A DNA stretch of 44,991 nucleotides from Chloroflexota bacterium (GTDB taxonomy: Bacteria; Chloroflexota; Anaerolineae; Aggregatilineales; Phototrophicaceae). How positions within the stretch are numbered: position 1 is the first letter of the stretch; every line of letters begins with the position of its first letter. The translations under genes were made by a program, and so were the position numbers. The DNA lies in NCBI GenBank assembly GCA_026707225.1, contig JAPOXG010000129.1, forward strand, positions 1 to 44,991. Reading direction: 5' to 3'. The notes below the pieces were generated by a model. That model was not told where the DNA came from, did not search any database, and saw only the letters and a program-made list of their open reading frames with translations. Positions 42,004 to 44,991 of this stretch are shown piece after piece.

Positions 42004-42531
42004 ATGACAAACGACAACTGGCAGAAGCCGAAGCATCCGAAAAAGAAACGATCCGAGCGGCTCAAGTTCATCAGCGCGGGCTTGCTGATATTGGCGGCGG
42101 TGCTATATCTGCTGATTTCAGGCACGCTGCAGGGCGCGCGCTACTTCATTACTGTGCGCGAGCTGTTGGATGACGGGTCGTACCTGGGGCGCACGGTGCG
42201 GATATCGGGCGCGGTCGATGGCGAGAGTATCGAATACGACAGCGAGAAGGCGATCATCCGCTTTGAAATTGTGAATATCCCAAGTGAATACGACGATTTG
42301 GCAACGGCGCTGCATGAGGCGCTGCTTGACAGAAATGCGCCGCGATTGTCCATCATCGTGGAAGACGCGGCCATCCCCGACTTGCTGCAGCATGAGGCGC
42401 AGGCGATCCTCACCGGCGCCTTGGGGCGGGACGGGGTTTTCGCCGGGACGGAACTGCTGCTGAAATGCCCGAGCCGCTTTGAAGAGAGTACCGCGCCCGA
42501 AGGCTTGAGTCGCATTCCGGAACATCAGTAA
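42004..42531 (+). CDS. ccmE: cytochrome c-type biogenesis haem chaperone CcmE, Cys-type
   Basis: A 175-residue membrane-anchored protein (helix about 22-40) with the CcmE OB-fold: ITVRELLDDGSYLGRTVRISG, VDGESIEYD, ITGAL-like ILTGALGRDGVFAGTELLLK. The haem is normally bound covalently to His in HxxxY. Here the position reads C155-P-S-R-F159, i.e. CxxxF. A CxxxY form of CcmE is known from Desulfovibrio and archaea; replacement of the Tyr by Phe goes further. CcmE takes haem from CcmC and passes it to CcmF for attachment to CxxCH motifs. It is followed by ccmF after a 292-bp gap. Confidence 0.88.
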   Translation: MTNDNWQKPKHPKKKRSERLKFISAGLLILAAVLYLLISGTLQGARYFITVRELLDDGSYLGRTVRISGAVDGESIEYDSEKAIIRFEIVNIPSEYDDLATALHEALLDRNAPRLSIIVEDAAIPDLLQHEAQAILTGALGRDGVFAGTELLLKCPSRFEESTAPEGLSRIPEHQ

Positions 42532-42578
42532 GCCTGGAGATGATGTTGGGAATCGCGCCATGCTCGGATTCTTGCAGA

Positions 42579-42653
42579 TTTTCACCACAGCGGAATGGAG
42601 GAAATACAGAGAACACAGAGGGCTCAATGAAAAAAATCTGAGTTTTCTGCCCT
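42579..42653. repeat. CACAGAG-type dispersed repeat, copy 4, in the ccmE-ccmF gap
   Basis: TTTTCACCACAGCGGAATGG, AATACAGAGAACACAGAGGG and a downstream GCCCTC complementing GAGGGC. The 292-bp gap between ccmE and ccmF otherwise contains nothing I can support; a 61-codon open frame here is probably chance. Confidence 0.6.
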
Positions 42654-42823
42654 CTTATCCAAGGAATACCCACCCGATCAGACTTGTTTGGGGTCGAGCC
42701 AGTGCTTGCGTTTTCGCTGTTTTGTGTGAGCCATGTTTTGCTTAGCGATGGACTGTGGCAATCGAACGGGCCGATGTCGCCAAAGGGAAAGCCTCCAGAT
42801 GCTCGCGACTGCTAACATAAGCC

Positions 42824-44899
42824 ATGCTCGCTGAAATTGGATTGGCGGCGCTCACGCTGGCATTTGGGCTGGCGCTTTATGCAATTGTCGCTTCCGTCTG
42901 TGGGGCGCGCAAGGCATCGGCTGGCTTAACGCTCAGCGGACGCAACGCCGCGCTGCTGACCTTTCCGGCGCTTCTTTTGGCGACCGGCGCGCTGGTCGGC
43001 GCGTTGATGACTGAGCAGTATCAACTCTCCTATGTCTATAGCGTGACGGATCCGCAGACGCCGGCGATCTATCGCTTCACGGCGCTCTGGGGCTCGCAGA
43101 AGGGTTCGCTGCTGCTGTGGTCGCTGCTGATGAGCGGCTTCACCTGCGCGGCGATTGCGCTCAACTGGCGGGGCGAGCGGCGGCTGATGCCCTATGCCAT
43201 TGCCACAATGATGGCGACGCTGGCTTTCTTCCTCGGTTTATCGCTGCTTGTGGAAAATCCATTTGAGCGCTGGTGGATCCTTCCTGATGCGCCGCCGGCC
43301 GAGCAGGTGGTATCGACCGCGCTGATTCCGCCGCGGGCGATCGCGCCGACTGAGGCGAATCTGCGCGCGGGCGCCGAAGGGCTGAATCCGCTGCTGCGGC
43401 ATTTCGGCATGGTGATCCATCCGCCGATGCTCTATCTGGGATTCGTCGGATTCACGATACCCTTCGCCTTCGCCCTGTCGGCGCTGGCATCGGGCGATCT
43501 GTCGACCGGCTGGATCAAAGCGACGCGGCGCTGGTCGCTGATCGCTTGGATATGTTTGAGCATCGGGCTGATTCTGGGCGGGCGCTGGGCTTATGATGTG
43601 CTGGGCTGGGGCGGCTATTGGGGCTGGGATCCGGTGGAGAACGCCGCGTTTCTGCCCTGGCTGGTGGGGACGGCCTTCATCCACAGCGTCATGATTCAAG
43701 AAAAGCGCGGCATGTTGAAACTGTGGAACATGCTGCTGGTGATCGCCGCTTTTTCGGCGGTGATGTTCGGCACTTTCGCCACTCGCAGCGGCGTGATCGA
43801 AAGTGTGCACAGCTTCGCGCGCAGCGAGGTTGGCTTTCCCATGTTGGCTTTCTGGGCGGCGATGACCTTGGTCGCGTTGGCGGCGCTCCTGTGGCGCTGG
43901 CGGCGCGGTGAATTGCGCGATGAGCGTCAATTCGCCAATCTGCTCAGCCGCGAGTCGCTGTTTGTGCTGAACAACGTGGTCTTCATCGCGCTCTTTCTGG
44001 CGATTTTCTGGGGCAGCTTCGGTTTGCCCATCACATCCGAACTGCTGCTGGGAAAAGAAGTGACCATCGGGGCGGCGACCTTTGAATTCTATGTCGTGCC
44101 GCTTTTCATCGCGATGTATGTGTTGATGGGGGTGGCGCCGCTATCGGCTTGGGGCGCGACCTCGCTACGGCGCCTTGGCGCGGCGCTTAGGCTGCCGCTG
44201 GCCCTGACTGTCATGAGCATCGCGGCGATTGCGCTCGGCGGGACGAGCATTGCCGTTGCCGCCTTCGGCTATGGCGCCCCGCTTTTCGCCGGCGCGGTCG
44301 CCTTGTTTGAGATTTACCGCGGGTCGCAGGCGCGGCGGCGGTCGCTAGGCGAGAGTTGGCTCCGGGCGTTTACGGCGCTTTTCCGGCGCAATCAGCGGCG
44401 TTATGGCGGCTATATCGTGCACCTCGGCGTGACTGTGATCGGCATCGGCGTGATCGCGAGCACAGTGTTTCAAACTGAAGAGCAATATACGCTGGCGCGC
44501 GGGGAGACGATTGCCGTGCGGGATTACACGCTGCGCTACGACGACTTTGTGCGGGCGCAAGCGGTTGACGGGCGCATGATGAATATCGCGGCGGTGACGG
44601 TCTTTCGGGATGGCGGCGAAATCGCGCGGCTGCGACCGCGGATCGACGACTATCCGCAGCTGCCGATGAAAATCGCCGGCGCGCACAGTACGCTGGTGAA
44701 CGACTTTTACGTGCTGCTGATGGGCGGCGAGCGCGAACGCGCGACCTTTAGAATCTACATCAATCCGTTGGTGAATCTGGTTTGGTGGGGCGGCATCCTG
44801 CTGGTGATCGGCACCCTGATTGCGGCGTATCCGAAGGTGGTGGCAGAGCGAGCGACAGTGAAGCGAACGGAGATTACTGAGAGCGATGGCGTCGTTTAG
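42824..44899 (+). CDS. ccmF: cytochrome c haem lyase subunit CcmF
   Basis: A 691-residue polytopic protein with about 13-15 membrane helices. The tryptophan-rich haem-handling motif WGGYWGWDPVEN is intact, preceded by HPPMLYLGFVGF and followed by FGTFATRSGVIESVHSF. It ends with a helix and short cytoplasmic tail. CcmF ligates haem carried by CcmE to apocytochrome CxxCH, with CcmH as thiol partner. The start has only a weak ribosome site. Length is within the family range. The next genes (ccmH, ccmA and others) lie beyond the window or elsewhere. Confidence 0.93.
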   Translation: MLAEIGLAALTLAFGLALYAIVASVCGARKASAGLTLSGRNAALLTFPALLLATGALVGALMTEQYQLSYVYSVTDPQTPAIYRFTALWGSQKGSLLLWSLLMSGFTCAAIALNWRGERRLMPYAIATMMATLAFFLGLSLLVENPFERWWILPDAPPAEQVVSTALIPPRAIAPTEANLRAGAEGLNPLLRHFGMVIHPPMLYLGFVGFTIPFAFALSALASGDLSTGWIKATRRWSLIAWICLSIGLILGGRWAYDVLGWGGYWGWDPVENAAFLPWLVGTAFIHSVMIQEKRGMLKLWNMLLVIAAFSAVMFGTFATRSGVIESVHSFARSEVGFPMLAFWAAMTLVALAALLWRWRRGELRDERQFANLLSRESLFVLNNVVFIALFLAIFWGSFGLPITSELLLGKEVTIGAATFEFYVVPLFIAMYVLMGVAPLSAWGATSLRRLGAALRLPLALTVMSIAAIALGGTSIAVAAFGYGAPLFAGAVALFEIYRGSQARRRSLGESWLRAFTALFRRNQRRYGGYIVHLGVTVIGIGVIASTVFQTEEQYTLARGETIAVRDYTLRYDDFVRAQAVDGRMMNIAAVTVFRDGGEIARLRPRIDDYPQLPMKIAGAHSTLVNDFYVLLMGGERERATFRIYINPLVNLVWWGGILLVIGTLIAAYPKVVAERATVKRTEITESDGVV

Positions 44900-44902
44900 C
44901 CA

Positions 44903-44927
44903 ACCCCACCCCCCGGCCCCCTCCCCG
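44903..44927. repeat. C-rich intergenic tract
   Basis: A run of C with CCCCGGCCCC, immediately after ccmF. Similar ACCCCCCGGCCCC tracts recur in intergenic DNA of many genomes; only one is seen here, so repeat status is assumed. Confidence 0.35.
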
Positions 44928-44991
44928 AGGCTTCAGCTGACGACAGGACAGGTTTAGCATAGCCTCTGATGTGGAACAAGGCGCGGGGACG

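Noticed and set aside
42560..42745. 61-codon open frame between ccmE and ccmF
   Set aside because: Falls on a dispersed repeat, has no ribosome site and no family features.

Overview
The window is about 45 kb of GC-rich bacterial chromosome (roughly 60% G+C by eye). It carries ordinary housekeeping genes plus one accessory restriction-modification (R-M) island. I infer Chloroflexota, probably an Anaerolineae-like lineage. The reasons are a Rieske/cytochrome b/multi-cytochrome c cluster next to Cys-type ccmE and ccmF, paired GT39-like membrane glycosyltransferases, a large heterodisulfide-reductase-like Fe-S oxidoreductase, and short palindromic and CACAGAG-type intergenic repeats. No rRNA or taxonomic marker was compared, so this is a judgement, not a demonstration. 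I saw no CRISPR array, prophage or intact insertion sequence.

Layout. Bases 1-5.9 kb (+): the end of a class II ribonucleotide reductase, a DUF218 protein, an arginase-like protein, a Cys4 protein, the infC-rpmI-rplT translation operon with a good sigma70 promoter and a non-canonical infC start, a SpoU rRNA methylase and lpdA. 5.9-12.5 kb (-): an Fe-S oxidoreductase, a GNAT acetyltransferase and two tandem paralogous GT39-like glycosyltransferases. 12.7-17.5 kb (+): DinB-like protein, hisS, malQ, an acidic protein ending in a clamp-binding-like pentapeptide, tadA and tRNA-Ser(CGA). 17.6-26.5 kb (mixed): a secreted protein, a LOG-family protein, an orphan solute-binding protein, a GNAT-like protein, tRNA-Asn(GTT), an ADP-ribosylglycohydrolase, coaX, another GNAT protein and an M20 amidohydrolase. 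26.5-31.4 kb (-): two short gene runs, uracil-DNA glycosylase / Uma2 nuclease / DUF218, then corA / rnd / nudix.

31.6-44.9 kb is the most interesting part. A membrane-anchored cytochrome c (31.6 kb) and a Rieske - cytochrome b - diheme cytochrome c - monoheme cytochrome c run (35.9-40.4 kb) look like one quinol-oxidising respiratory module. Cytochrome-maturation genes (a small membrane protein, ccmE, ccmF) follow at 41.8-44.9 kb and would supply its covalent haem. A single-chain R-M enzyme (nuclease + N6-adenine methylase + target-recognition region) sits in the opposite orientation between the first cytochrome c and the Rieske gene. Its gene is itself cut in two by a roughly 274-bp segment. 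That segment carries a small coiled-coil membrane protein, its own promoter and a perfect palindrome. Removing it between two 5-bp repeats rejoins the reading frame, leaving one stop codon. The recognition half is a mosaic: an AT-rich block, and a palindromic repeat copy that is translated in frame.

Other departures from family norms are a family-4-like uracil-DNA glycosylase with none of the four iron-sulfur cysteines, a CcmE with CxxxF in place of HxxxY, a cytochrome b with APWY at the PEWY position plus a long C-terminal extension, a diheme cytochrome c with an internal coiled coil, and an arginase-like protein with Cys at the first metal-ligand position.
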